This document shows positions 44,546 through 52,086 of a DNA stretch of 64,000 nt, in pieces. The notes beneath the pieces are model-generated. The model saw only the letters and a program-made list of their open reading frames with translations. It had not been told where the DNA came from and searched no databases. The DNA is from Clostridium sp. AF15-31. Its GTDB lineage: Bacteria > Bacillota > Clostridia > Lachnospirales > Lachnospiraceae. The position numbers and the translations under genes were made by a program. The stretch spans positions 124,001 through 188,000 of the forward strand of contig NZ_QTXL01000001.1 of the NCBI RefSeq assembly GCF_003461625.1, written 5' to 3'. Every line of letters begins with the position of its first letter. Position 1 is the first letter of the stretch.

Positions 44546-45478
44546 ATGGCAGAAGTCATTGCAAAAGCAACAGATGTAGAAGTGATATACGGTGATAAGC
44601 CTGCACTTGATAAGATAAATATGTCCGTGAAAAAGGGCGACATTTATGCTCTGATCGGTAAAAACGGTGCAGGAAAAACGACACTTCTCCGCCTGTTTAC
44701 CGGACAGAATGCCCCTGATTATGGCAACATCGAACTTTTTGGAAAGAAGGGAACACATGGACTAAATGAAGCTCGGAAAAGAACCGGTGCTATCATCGAA
44801 ACTCCGGCATTTTATCCATTTTTCTCTGCGGAACGCAATCTGGAATATTATCGTATCCAGCGTGGGATCGACGATCCATCCATTGTTGAAACAGTTCTGA
44901 AAGAAACGGGACTCTACGAAGCTAAGGATAAAAAGTTTAAAAATTTCTCTCTCGGCATGAAGCAGCGTCTGGGAATCGCCCTGTCGCTCATGCACGATCC
45001 GGAATTTCTGATCTTAGATGAACCGATCAATGGTCTGGATCCTGCCGGCATCGTTGAGATGCGAAAGCTGATGCTGCGACTGAACAAAGAGAACGGACTC
45101 ACAATCATCATTTCCTCCCATATTCTATCCGAGCTTGCAAATATGGCAACCTGCTACGGATTCATCGATCATGGTCAGATCTTACAGGAAATGTCTGCTG
45201 AGGAACTAGAAGCAAAAGAAAAAAGCTATGTAAAGGTGCGTACCAGTAATGGTGAAAAAGCTGCTGAATATCTTTCAAAAGAGCTCCAACTCGACGCATC
45301 CTACAATGCAGATGATGATACCATTTATATTTATTTTGAAAATAACGCGGTTTACCCGACTGAGAAGATCAGCCGTTTCTTATTTGAAAAGGGATACGAT
45401 CTGTACTCACTGGAGATTGTGAAAACTACACTGGAAGATTTCTTTATTGAACTGTTAGGAGGGACAACGATTGAATAA
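44546..45478 (+). CDS. ABC transporter ATPase (BcrA/drug export type)
   Basis: 310 residues. Walker A is GKNGAGKTT near 37-45, signature FSLGMKQRLGIA, Walker B FLILDEPINGLDPAG, switch His in ISSHI. The C-terminal ~90 residues form the extra domain of bacitracin-type ATPases. AGGAGG precedes the ATG. It overlaps the permease gene by 8 bases. The role may be antimicrobial peptide resistance or lipid export; no direct evidence. Confidence 0.93.
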   Translation: MAEVIAKATDVEVIYGDKPALDKINMSVKKGDIYALIGKNGAGKTTLLRLFTGQNAPDYGNIELFGKKGTHGLNEARKRTGAIIETPAFYPFFSAERNLEYYRIQRGIDDPSIVETVLKETGLYEAKDKKFKNFSLGMKQRLGIALSLMHDPEFLILDEPINGLDPAGIVEMRKLMLRLNKENGLTIIISSHILSELANMATCYGFIDHGQILQEMSAEELEAKEKSYVKVRTSNGEKAAEYLSKELQLDASYNADDDTIYIYFENNAVYPTEKISRFLFEKGYDLYSLEIVKTTLEDFFIELLGGTTIE

Positions 45479-46244
45479 TTTCCTCAAAAGTGAATGTTAC
45501 AAAGTAAGCCATCGGGCTTATCCATATACCCTGCTCATTATCGGAGTGGTCATTGCTATTTTGATCAACGTATCTGTCTGGTATGCCATCCATGTTATCC
45601 GGATCCCATTTACGATCGAAGGTGCCGATATTATGAATGCCGGTCTGTATATGATGGCAACGATCGTCTGGTACTGCATTATTTTCACCACCGATATCGG
45701 TTTCTCCGGTGAATGGAGGAATAATACGATGAAGAATATCGTGTCATTCGGAACCAGCCGAAACACAATTTTCTTTGGCAAATGTATCGTGAATACACTA
45801 TTGCTGCTTATCGGAATCGTTGTGGTATCTGCAGCCTATCTGCTGACGAATTACATCTGTTTTCGTCATGATGGAAGTCTGACCGCTTCGGCATATCAGA
45901 ATTATTTTCTGCGTTTTGTGATCATGCTTCCTATGATCATCGCCGGACAGACAATGGCATCCTCCCTGTGCATGTTCTTCTCCACAGACCTTCTGTGGTG
46001 CGGTATCTATGCTGTAGTCGTTGCCCTGCTGCCAAATGGCATCATGCTTTTCTATGCCATTTTCCCGGAAGTAGAAGCACTCCGTATCATCTACACCAAT
46101 CTTCCTACCGTCTGCCTGACCGCTGTTGCATGGCAGACACTAACCACCGGCCTGATTGTTCACGCTATGGAGATCGCCGCCGTACTTCTGATCCTGCCAA
46201 CCGTTATTTCCCTGTTGGTGTTCCAGAGGAAGGAGATAAAATAG
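45471..46244 (+). CDS. ABC-2 permease of BcrB type
   Basis: 257 residues with six membrane helices, starting MNNFLKSECYKVSHRAYPYTLLIIGVVIAILINVSVW (TTG start at 45471). DIGFSGEWRNNTMKNIVSFGTSRNTIFFGKCIV matches the ABC-2 permease cytoplasmic loop after helix 2. Partner of the ATPase just upstream. Its last 41 bases overlap the 3' end of the convergent DUF3791 gene. Confidence 0.88.
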   Translation: MNNFLKSECYKVSHRAYPYTLLIIGVVIAILINVSVWYAIHVIRIPFTIEGADIMNAGLYMMATIVWYCIIFTTDIGFSGEWRNNTMKNIVSFGTSRNTIFFGKCIVNTLLLLIGIVVVSAAYLLTNYICFRHDGSLTASAYQNYFLRFVIMLPMIIAGQTMASSLCMFFSTDLLWCGIYAVVVALLPNGIMLFYAIFPEVEALRIIYTNLPTVCLTAVAWQTLTTGLIVHAMEIAAVLLILPTVISLLVFQRKEIK

Positions 46245-46446
46245 TAGCATACTCCGCTTCCAGTTCTTCAACCAGATATGCATCGCTCATGCAATGCATA
46301 TCTGATACACCATCACGAATTAACCGGTATACCTCGGAATGGTAAAAAAAGGCTAATGCCGCATCCAATGAAATTCCCTGTCGATTGGCAAAGTTCTCAA
46401 TAATACGACTATATTTTTTCTGAAGCAAGATTGGATTAGCTGTCAA
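46204..46446 (-). CDS. DUF3791 protein, second copy
   Basis: 80 residues, helical, with SRIIENFANRQGISLDAALAFFYHSEVYRLIRDGVSDMHCMSDAYLVEELEAEY, the DUF3791 pattern. It starts inside the end of the DUF3990 gene (4-base ATGA-type overlap) and its 3' end overlaps the convergent ABC permease gene by 41 bases. DUF3791 proteins regularly neighbour DUF3990 proteins and are candidate antitoxins. Confidence 0.83.
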   Translation of the reverse strand: MTANPILLQKKYSRIIENFANRQGISLDAALAFFYHSEVYRLIRDGVSDMHCMSDAYLVEELEAEYATILSPSSGTPTGK

Positions 46447-46913
46447 ATCATTTCACTCCCTTCAAAATGTAACAATGATAGTGCCTTCTCTGTCCGAAAA
46501 CATATTTGCAGATTTGGTTTTTCATATCGCAATCGATCAATTGCTTCTGTCTTATCAATTAACCCATCAAAAAATAATTCCACAGTATTAAATACCTTAT
46601 CATTTGCAACGCCACCCACTATCAGATCATAATCTGTTGTATCGTTATCTCTGCGGCAATTTAAGATAAAATCCAACCATTCCTCTGAATATGAATCAAA
46701 CTTCAATATTTTCAATTCGTTTTCACGGCATTCATCATATACATACCTGGATACAACACCATCTTTTCCCCGGCGTTTGAACTTGCCACACCATTTTACT
46801 GCCTGTTCACGTAATGGCGTAACATAAAAACCACGTCCAAAATCTACATTAGAGCGAGAATGAACTAAATCCGGTTTGGCTATCTCTAAAAAAGAACCAT
46901 GATAAAGAATCAT
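46443..46913 (-). CDS. DUF3990 protein, ADP-ribosyltransferase-like
   Basis: 156 residues beginning MILYHGSFLEIAKPDL, with NVDFGRGFYVTPLREQAVKWC in the middle and VGGVANDKVF later. HG-S, D-G-GFY-T and the acidic C-terminal segment follow the R/H-Y-E style of ADP-ribosyltransferase folds found in DUF3990. It sits between two DUF3791 genes with 4-base overlaps on both sides, strongly suggesting one translationally coupled cassette. Likely the toxin of a toxin-antitoxin or abortive-infection system; activity is not proven. Confidence 0.83.
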   Translation of the reverse strand: MILYHGSFLEIAKPDLVHSRSNVDFGRGFYVTPLREQAVKWCGKFKRRGKDGVVSRYVYDECRENELKILKFDSYSEEWLDFILNCRRDNDTTDYDLIVGGVANDKVFNTVELFFDGLIDKTEAIDRLRYEKPNLQICFRTEKALSLLHFEGSEMI

Positions 46914-47155
46914 ACTTCCACGCCCCTTTCTTTCATCACATCAAGGATATCTTCTACAATATAATCTAAACTCTGAGTATGTAAAATCTCATATTCCGGC
47001 ACAATATATCCATTCAAAATATCACTTTTCTGAGTAAATGCCTGATACACCCGCTCTGCATCGACGCCCAGTCTTGCTGCAACATTTTCAATGCAAAATA
47101 TAGCAAATTCTAACTCATTGGAATTCTTAATTTTTTCATTCTGTATCACGATCAA
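46910..47155 (-). CDS. DUF3791 protein, first copy
   Basis: 81 residues. LEFAIFCIENVAARLGVDAERVYQAFTQKSDILNGYIVPEYEILHTQSLDYIVEDILDVMKERG is a classical DUF3791 sequence (helix, GYI-P-YE-LHTQS, helix). GAGGAGGG lies upstream. It starts the cassette DUF3791 - DUF3990 - DUF3791. The two DUF3791 copies share only the family pattern, so they are not a recent duplication. Confidence 0.87.
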   Translation of the reverse strand: MIVIQNEKIKNSNELEFAIFCIENVAARLGVDAERVYQAFTQKSDILNGYIVPEYEILHTQSLDYIVEDILDVMKERGVEV

Positions 47156-47206
47156 GCCCTCCTCTACTTCTATTATAATAACACGGACGTATAAAGTCGA
47201 TTCAAG

Positions 47207-47428
47207 TTAATTTTGTACATTATCATCTTCTGTATATTCAAATAAATCCCCCGGCTGGCAATTAAGCACTCGACAAATTGAATCCATTGTTTCAAAACGA
47301 ACACCTTTCATTTTTCCATTTTTCAAATTTGAAAGATTAACATTTGTCATCCCAACTCTCTCTGCCAATTCATTTAATGACATTTTACGATCTGCCATCA
47401 TTCTATCAAGTCTAACAATTATAGCCAT
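47207..47428 (-). CDS. XRE family regulator (YozG-like)
   Basis: 73 residues, nearly all helix-turn-helix: IIVRLDRMMADRKMSLNELAERVGMTNVNLSNLKNGKMKGVRFETMDSICRVLNCQPGDLFEY. This is the short Cro/CI type typically paired with DUF2975 proteins. It lies 14 bases after the DUF2975 gene and shares its promoter. Confidence 0.93.
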   Translation of the reverse strand: MAIIVRLDRMMADRKMSLNELAERVGMTNVNLSNLKNGKMKGVRFETMDSICRVLNCQPGDLFEYTEDDNVQN

Positions 47429-47442
47429 ATTCCATTTCTCCC

Positions 47443-47922
47443 TTATGCAATTGAATCCATATCATCCTGCAATTCATAACCATATACAAATATTTCGGAA
47501 ACAATTCCAATCACAACGCCTATTACACTTACAATAACATTCTTTGCGTTTAATATCATTTCAGTATTCATCAATGTAGATGTTCCATGAACTGCATTAC
47601 TTATAAGATTTGAAATCGCATCAGGAAGAATTCCCCCTATAATTATAAAAACAGCAAGAATTCGTAATTCATTTATAATTCTCTTTGAAAATGGCTTTCC
47701 ATTTTTATGAACCTCGAGCAGCATAAATGCAAGTATCAATGCAATTCCCATTATAAATATAGCATAAATACCATTTGTCAAATATTTTTCAACTGATCCA
47801 TCCATTGAAAAATATACCCAAAATTCGGTTATCGCCACTCCTGCAGCTATCACTGCAACTACAAAACTAAATACCATATCCGCCTTCGTTCTATTCTTTA
47901 AACTATTCATTTTATCATCCAT
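47443..47922 (-). CDS. DUF2975 membrane protein
   Basis: 159 residues with four hydrophobic helices, in the DUF2975 pattern: KADMVFSFVVAVIAAGVAITEFWVYF, IYAIFIMGIALILAFMLLEVHKNGKPFSKRIINELRILAVFIIIGG and a last helix ending VYGYELQDDMDSIA. The conserved NGKPFS-x2-N segment is present. Usual partner of a small XRE regulator, as here. Function unknown. Confidence 0.87.
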   Translation of the reverse strand: MDDKMNSLKNRTKADMVFSFVVAVIAAGVAITEFWVYFSMDGSVEKYLTNGIYAIFIMGIALILAFMLLEVHKNGKPFSKRIINELRILAVFIIIGGILPDAISNLISNAVHGTSTLMNTEMILNAKNVIVSVIGVVIGIVSEIFVYGYELQDDMDSIA

Positions 47923-47977
47923 ATTAAATTCTCCTTTTTCTTTTTTAAAGTCTTAGTTTAAATTTACCGGCAAAGAC

Positions 47978-48006
47978 AATATAGCACCATATATAAAGCA
48001 TGTCAA
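47978..48006 (-). promoter_or_regulatory. DUF2975-XRE promoter
   Basis: TTGACA (48001-48006) and TATATT (47978-47983) on the minus strand with a 17-nt spacer. Related GTTTAAA / TTTAAAGCGAAA tracts on each side (near 47956 and 48020) could be operator sites. Confidence 0.82.
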
Positions 48007-48044
48007 TACATTTTTAAAGTTTCGCTTTAAATATTTATTGTTTT

Positions 48045-48251
48045 CTATTTTCTTCTTTCCAATCTTGCTGCGCATAATAAATAACTCAAATTATTAATAA
48101 ACCAGATTATCGCTATAAAAAGAAGTGCCGTCAGATCAGTATCAAAAGCAAAATGAATGTTATTCCAAGTGGAATTTACTTTTTCATTTAACCTGTCAAT
48201 ATCTATATCTATATAAAGACAGACACACACCCTACCCTGCGGATACGACAT
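48045..48251 (-). CDS. Possible small membrane peptide
   Basis: A 68-residue frame whose last ~35 residues contain a hydrophobic helix (LTALLFIAIIWFINNLSYLL). No ribosome site precedes the ATG and the N-terminal part is translated from a low-complexity stretch (DIDIDR). It may be a remnant or chance. The rest of 47923-48286 holds the promoter of the operon to its left and nothing else recognised. Confidence 0.25.
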   Translation of the reverse strand: MSYPQGRVCVCLYIDIDIDRLNEKVNSTWNNIHFAFDTDLTALLFIAIIWFINNLSYLLCAARLERRK

Positions 48252-48286
48252 GCGTCTGTTCTTATACTTTATATGGATTGTTCTGA

Positions 48287-49024
48287 TTATTCCCCTTCGA
48301 TCAATGATACAGGATCGACAGGTTTGCCATCTTTGGTAATTGCGAAATACAGATTTGTTCCTTCTTTTGAATAATAACGGCTTGGTTCTGCTACAGTGCC
48401 GATGGTGCAGCCGGCATCTACCACCTGACCAACGGATACATTGATATCCTTAAGCTGTCCATACATGACTTCATAGCCATTTCCAAGGGATGCCTTTACC
48501 ACATTTCCAAATTCCGGTGTGCTTGTGATCTCTGTGATCTTACATTTGTAAGCGGCTGATACTTTATCATTTTCGGCTGCTTCCAATACAATACCGGCAT
48601 TGCATTTGTACTGGTTTAATGTCTCGTAGAATACTGTGGTGTCCATGCTGAATGGAATGATCACGTTTCCGTTTAGTGGCCACATAAGAGCTGTACTGCC
48701 GTCATAGTTCAGTTCAATCTGTTCTTCCACCTTGGCAGCATTTGCTCCGGTTTCTACTTCTGAACTTTTCTCTGTTGTTGCTTCCGTCTTGTCCTCTGCT
48801 TTGGCGGTACCGCCAAGTGTTTCCTTTACTGCTTCTGTTGTTCCGAGATTGCTTCTGTCTGCGGTTTCTTCTACTGCCTCCGAGCTGACAGCATTTTCAT
48901 CATCTGACTGGGTTTTCACATTATATAGAGCTACAAGTCCTACAAGTGCCACCATTCCGGCGATCAGGGCAATGTAGAAAATATTTCTCTTAATAACATT
49001 CAAAAATTTCTTCATGTTTATCAC
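48287..49024 (-). CDS. spoIIQ: SpoIIQ-like LytM (M23) protein
   Basis: About 245 residues: N-terminal membrane helix (about 14-36), acidic Thr/Glu-rich linker, then a LytM domain (about 110-243). SpoIIQ is the forespore half of the engulfment channel that binds SpoIIIAH. Start may be the second Met (MKKFLNV). The usual M23 zinc ligands appear lost: KCNAGIVLEA where HxGIDIxA is expected, and NLYFAI where HLHFEV is expected, so it is probably a binding domain. The neighbouring spoIID supports the call. Confidence 0.87.
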   Translation of the reverse strand: MINMKKFLNVIKRNIFYIALIAGMVALVGLVALYNVKTQSDDENAVSSEAVEETADRSNLGTTEAVKETLGGTAKAEDKTEATTEKSSEVETGANAAKVEEQIELNYDGSTALMWPLNGNVIIPFSMDTTVFYETLNQYKCNAGIVLEAAENDKVSAAYKCKITEITSTPEFGNVVKASLGNGYEVMYGQLKDINVSVGQVVDAGCTIGTVAEPSRYYSKEGTNLYFAITKDGKPVDPVSLIEGE

Positions 49025-49230
49025 CTCATGGATATTGTTGCCTGAACTTCCGGATTATATACACAGGCAAATATTTTCCACAAGCTTTTTATTTATCTTA
49101 TGCATTTTGTCGTATCCTGCCACCAGCGAAATGAAATGATCTGCAAAGCAACCACTTTTGCAATTCCCTCTGTATGCTTTCAAATATCCTCAATATATTG
49201 GTAATTGTCCTTATATGTTTTCGCAGGTGT

Positions 49231-50292
49231 TTAATATGCCGCCCCATCTGCGATCGAAGTTTCCGGGTAATAATATGTGATGATCTCACGATATGTACTG
49301 CCCTGATCGGCTTTCCATCCGGCTCCGTACATCGACATTCCAAGGGATGAGCCTTTACCGATCGAGATGATCCGATATCCCTCCTCGACCTGATCGATAT
49401 GAAAATTTGTCGTTCCAAGTGACAGGGTCTGTGCAAATGTCTCTCCCGTCACGACCGTACCGAATACATTTACCTTTCGGACAAATCCTGATTTCGTCGC
49501 CTCAAGCACAGTCAGCGCATCCGCATCCACAACCTGTTCCTCACTCTGTGCTGAACCAGTCGTCGCAGATTCGTTTTTTTCAACATCCACGTCGGTCTGC
49601 CCCAGATTCTCTGATCCGTCAAACGCTTCTCCCTCTCCATTCATGCCAAATTCTTTCTTTATACGAAGCGCACTGTAGATCTTTGTCGATGAAAAATCCG
49701 GCGACTGGATATCCTGACTGCTGTCAACGGATACCAGATATGGAATCGCAGTACCATATAATTCCTCTGCACTAACAGTTACCCCTATGCTGACTGCATG
49801 ACTGACAGGAATAATAAGTCTGCCATCATAAACGATAACCTGTCCCATTGTATCCTTCACAGCCTGATATACCATTTCCATATTCTGCTTATATTCTTTC
49901 CCCCATTTTTGCTTTAATTCATCTTTCTCTATCCGTATCTCTTTCAGATCTCCTTCATTGATGATCTTGCCTCCGCCATTTGCAGTATCCGCCTGGTCAT
50001 TCATTTCATAATAGATCGCAGTCCGGGTCAGAACTGCCATCGTCTTTGCCATCTCCACATTCCATGACGGATCATACAATCCGGCAAGGACATACAAAAT
50101 ATATTCTTCACAGTCGATCAGCCTGTAATTGCCATTTTGCAGGATACACACATCCCGGCTGCTACTAAGTGCCGCGATCCGGGCATCCGACACATCCCGA
50201 TAACGCACAAAAAGCCTGGTTCCCACATATGGAATTGCAAATGCTAACAAAACCATGGTGAACCAGGCTAGAATCCTGTTATTTTTCTTCAT
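49231..50292 (-). CDS. spoIID: Stage II sporulation protein D (SpoIID)
   Basis: About 353 residues from the ATG at 50292; a start at 50343 is also possible. Peptidoglycan lytic transglycosylase of engulfment, in the mother-cell membrane. N-terminal helix ILAWFTMVLLAFAIPYVG, the motif NVEMAKTMAVLTRTAIYY (family: EALKAQAVAARTYA, with the catalytic Glu kept), YLVSVDS, TGETFAQTLSLGTTNFHI and GSSLGMSMYGAG. It lies upstream of spoIIQ, as in many Clostridia. Confidence 0.92.
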   Translation of the reverse strand: MKKNNRILAWFTMVLLAFAIPYVGTRLFVRYRDVSDARIAALSSSRDVCILQNGNYRLIDCEEYILYVLAGLYDPSWNVEMAKTMAVLTRTAIYYEMNDQADTANGGGKIINEGDLKEIRIEKDELKQKWGKEYKQNMEMVYQAVKDTMGQVIVYDGRLIIPVSHAVSIGVTVSAEELYGTAIPYLVSVDSSQDIQSPDFSSTKIYSALRIKKEFGMNGEGEAFDGSENLGQTDVDVEKNESATTGSAQSEEQVVDADALTVLEATKSGFVRKVNVFGTVVTGETFAQTLSLGTTNFHIDQVEEGYRIISIGKGSSLGMSMYGAGWKADQGSTYREIITYYYPETSIADGAAY

Positions 50293-50461
50293 ACCATCAC
50301 ATCCTGTCCTGTCATCATTCCGGAAAAATCCGATTCGCTTCATACGATTTTCCTGTATTATTTATTCTATGATGCACAGGTGCAAAATATGATTGATTCA
50401 TTATACAAACAGACCATCTGGCTGTCTGCCGATATTACTGTTTATCTCATATACATGATCA

Positions 50462-51523
50462 CTATGCTTTCTTGCCAAGAGCTTTCTTTCTCGCAAGATA
50501 TTTCTTCTTGATATACTTTCCTGCTGTGGATAAGTCACCTGACTTCCAGCCGGAGTTTTTCTTTATTGATGGTTTAAGCAAAGATGCCGACTCGTTCTTA
50601 TTACTGAGGCTCCAACAGAAATAACTGATGTTATATTTGTTAAGCAGCTTCATCCATTTGTCTGCGGATGCCTTGTTAATGGCTCCGTCGCCACTGGCCG
50701 GTGATAAACCAAACTCAGATACAATGATCGGAAGCTTCTTCTTTCTTGCATAAGCAACCTTTGCCGGAAGATATTCATTGTGTGCCCACTCACTTGCGTA
50801 GAAATGCAGGGAGTACATGATATTCTTATATCCCTTGATTGGGCTGTCTGCAACTTCATTTGACGTTCCATCCGTTCCAAGCTGTGACCAGGTTGGTGTT
50901 CCCACGATAATAACTGCTTTCTTGTCGTATTTGCGGATCGTTTTGATAATGTCTGTCGCATAGGATTTGATCTCTTTCCAGCTACAGCCATTTGGCTCAT
51001 TGCAGATCTCATAAATAACATTTTTATTGTTCTTATATTTCTTTGCCATCGTGGTAAAGAATTTCTTCGCCTGTGACTTGTTCTTATTCGGGTTTCCGTC
51101 ACTTAAGATATGCCAGTCGATGATCGCATACATACCAAGATCAGTCGCATACCCGACACCTTTATCCACCAGTTTCCGAAGCTTTGCCTGACTTCCGCCA
51201 CTGCAATAGCCATTGTATTCTTCAGTATACATTGCCAGCCGGATCGCATTCACGCCCCAATCGTCACGGAGTGTCTTGAATGCTTTCTTATTCACATATG
51301 GCGATCCGACATCCCAGTTGATTCCATGTGTACTGATACCGCGAAGCTGGAATTTATTTTCCTTACTGTCGACCAGGTCTGCTCCCTTTACAGACAGTCT
51401 TCCATGCTTTGCAACCGGTGTTGTAGCTGCCGCTTCCGCCGTTCCATTTCCACCAAATACACAGATTGTAAACAGCATAACAACTGCCATGATCCATGCA
51501 ATCAGACGTTTTCCCTTTCTCAT
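50462..51523 (-). CDS. Secreted GH5 endoglucanase-like glycoside hydrolase
   Basis: 353 residues with a signal peptide (about 1-31, ending AEA). A single GH5 domain, closest in style to subfamily 2 cellulases: QLRGISTHGINW, WGVNAIRLAMYT, MYAIIDWH, YEICNEPNG with acid/base Glu176, HFYASEW and PIIVSEFG with nucleophile Glu270. No carbohydrate-binding module or dockerin; the C-terminus is a lysine-rich tail. Likely cleaves beta-1,4 glucans outside the cell. It stands alone next to sporulation genes. Confidence 0.93.
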   Translation of the reverse strand: MRKGKRLIAWIMAVVMLFTICVFGGNGTAEAAATTPVAKHGRLSVKGADLVDSKENKFQLRGISTHGINWDVGSPYVNKKAFKTLRDDWGVNAIRLAMYTEEYNGYCSGGSQAKLRKLVDKGVGYATDLGMYAIIDWHILSDGNPNKNKSQAKKFFTTMAKKYKNNKNVIYEICNEPNGCSWKEIKSYATDIIKTIRKYDKKAVIIVGTPTWSQLGTDGTSNEVADSPIKGYKNIMYSLHFYASEWAHNEYLPAKVAYARKKKLPIIVSEFGLSPASGDGAINKASADKWMKLLNKYNISYFCWSLSNKNESASLLKPSIKKNSGWKSGDLSTAGKYIKKKYLARKKALGKKA

Positions 51524-51642
51524 ATGCCCTCCTCCTGTTTTTGCATTTTTCCTATATTTATAGTACCCTACTTTCCCTTTTCTGCCAAGAACCCATGGAT
51601 CATTTTTTACCGGATTTTATCATTATTTTTACCTTGTTTTTC

Positions 51643-51671
51643 TTGACAAATAGGTGCGCCCATACTATTAT
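51643..51671 (+). promoter_or_regulatory. Cold-shock gene promoter
   Basis: TTGACA (51643-51648) and TATTAT (51666-51671), 17-nt spacer. It leaves a ~125-nt 5' leader before the csp start, as usual for cspA-type mRNAs with temperature-dependent folding. Confidence 0.87.
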
Positions 51672-51804
51672 GAGAGCGTATTCAAGATTAACTATGTAAT
51701 CGCTTTTAAGCGGACGTATGGATTAAGGTTTTAATCGTATTTCTCTCATAAATGATGCACGTTTTCATTGGGTACAAGCAAGAAATATATAAGGAGGTAC
51801 CCAC

Positions 51805-52020
51805 ATGAACAACGGTACAGTAAAATGGTTTAACGCAGAAAAAGGTTATGGATTTATCTCAAACAATGATGGAAGCGGAGATGTATTCGTTCATTTCTCA
51901 GCTATCCAGGGTGAAGGATATAAGACACTTGTTGAAGGTCAGCAGGTTACATTCGACACAGAGGAAGATCCTAAGGGTGGTTCAAGAACAAGAGCTACTA
52001 ACGTTGTAATCGTTAAATAA
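51805..52020 (+). CDS. Cold-shock protein (CspA family)
   Basis: 71 residues, one cold-shock OB fold: [20 protein letters not shown] with RNP1, DVFVHFSAI with RNP2, and ENGQQVTFD-like [16 protein letters not shown]. Nucleic-acid chaperone of the cytoplasm. AAGGAGG precedes the ATG. A long leader and a strong terminator enclose it as a single-gene transcript. Confidence 0.97.
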   Translation: MNNGTVKWFNAEKGYGFISNNDGSGDVFVHFSAIQGEGYKTLVEGQQVTFDTEEDPKGGSRTRATNVVIVK

Positions 52021-52038
52021 TTTTTGTTTTCTATAAAA

Positions 52039-52080
52039 AAAGGCTCAACCCCTTGTAATCAAGGGGCTGAGCCTTTTTTA
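52039..52080 (+). terminator. Two-way terminator between csp and phosphohexomutase
   Basis: AAAAAAAGGCTCAACCCCTTG pairs with CAAGGGGCTGAGCCTTTTTT around TAAT: a near-perfect stem of ~18 bp with A and T runs on both sides, serving both convergent genes. Confidence 0.92.
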
Positions 52081-52086
52081 TATTAA

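Noticed and set aside
51110..51646. Plus-strand frame of 178 codons opposite the GH5 gene
   Set aside because: It is antisense to a signal peptide and catalytic domain with clear GH5 motifs.
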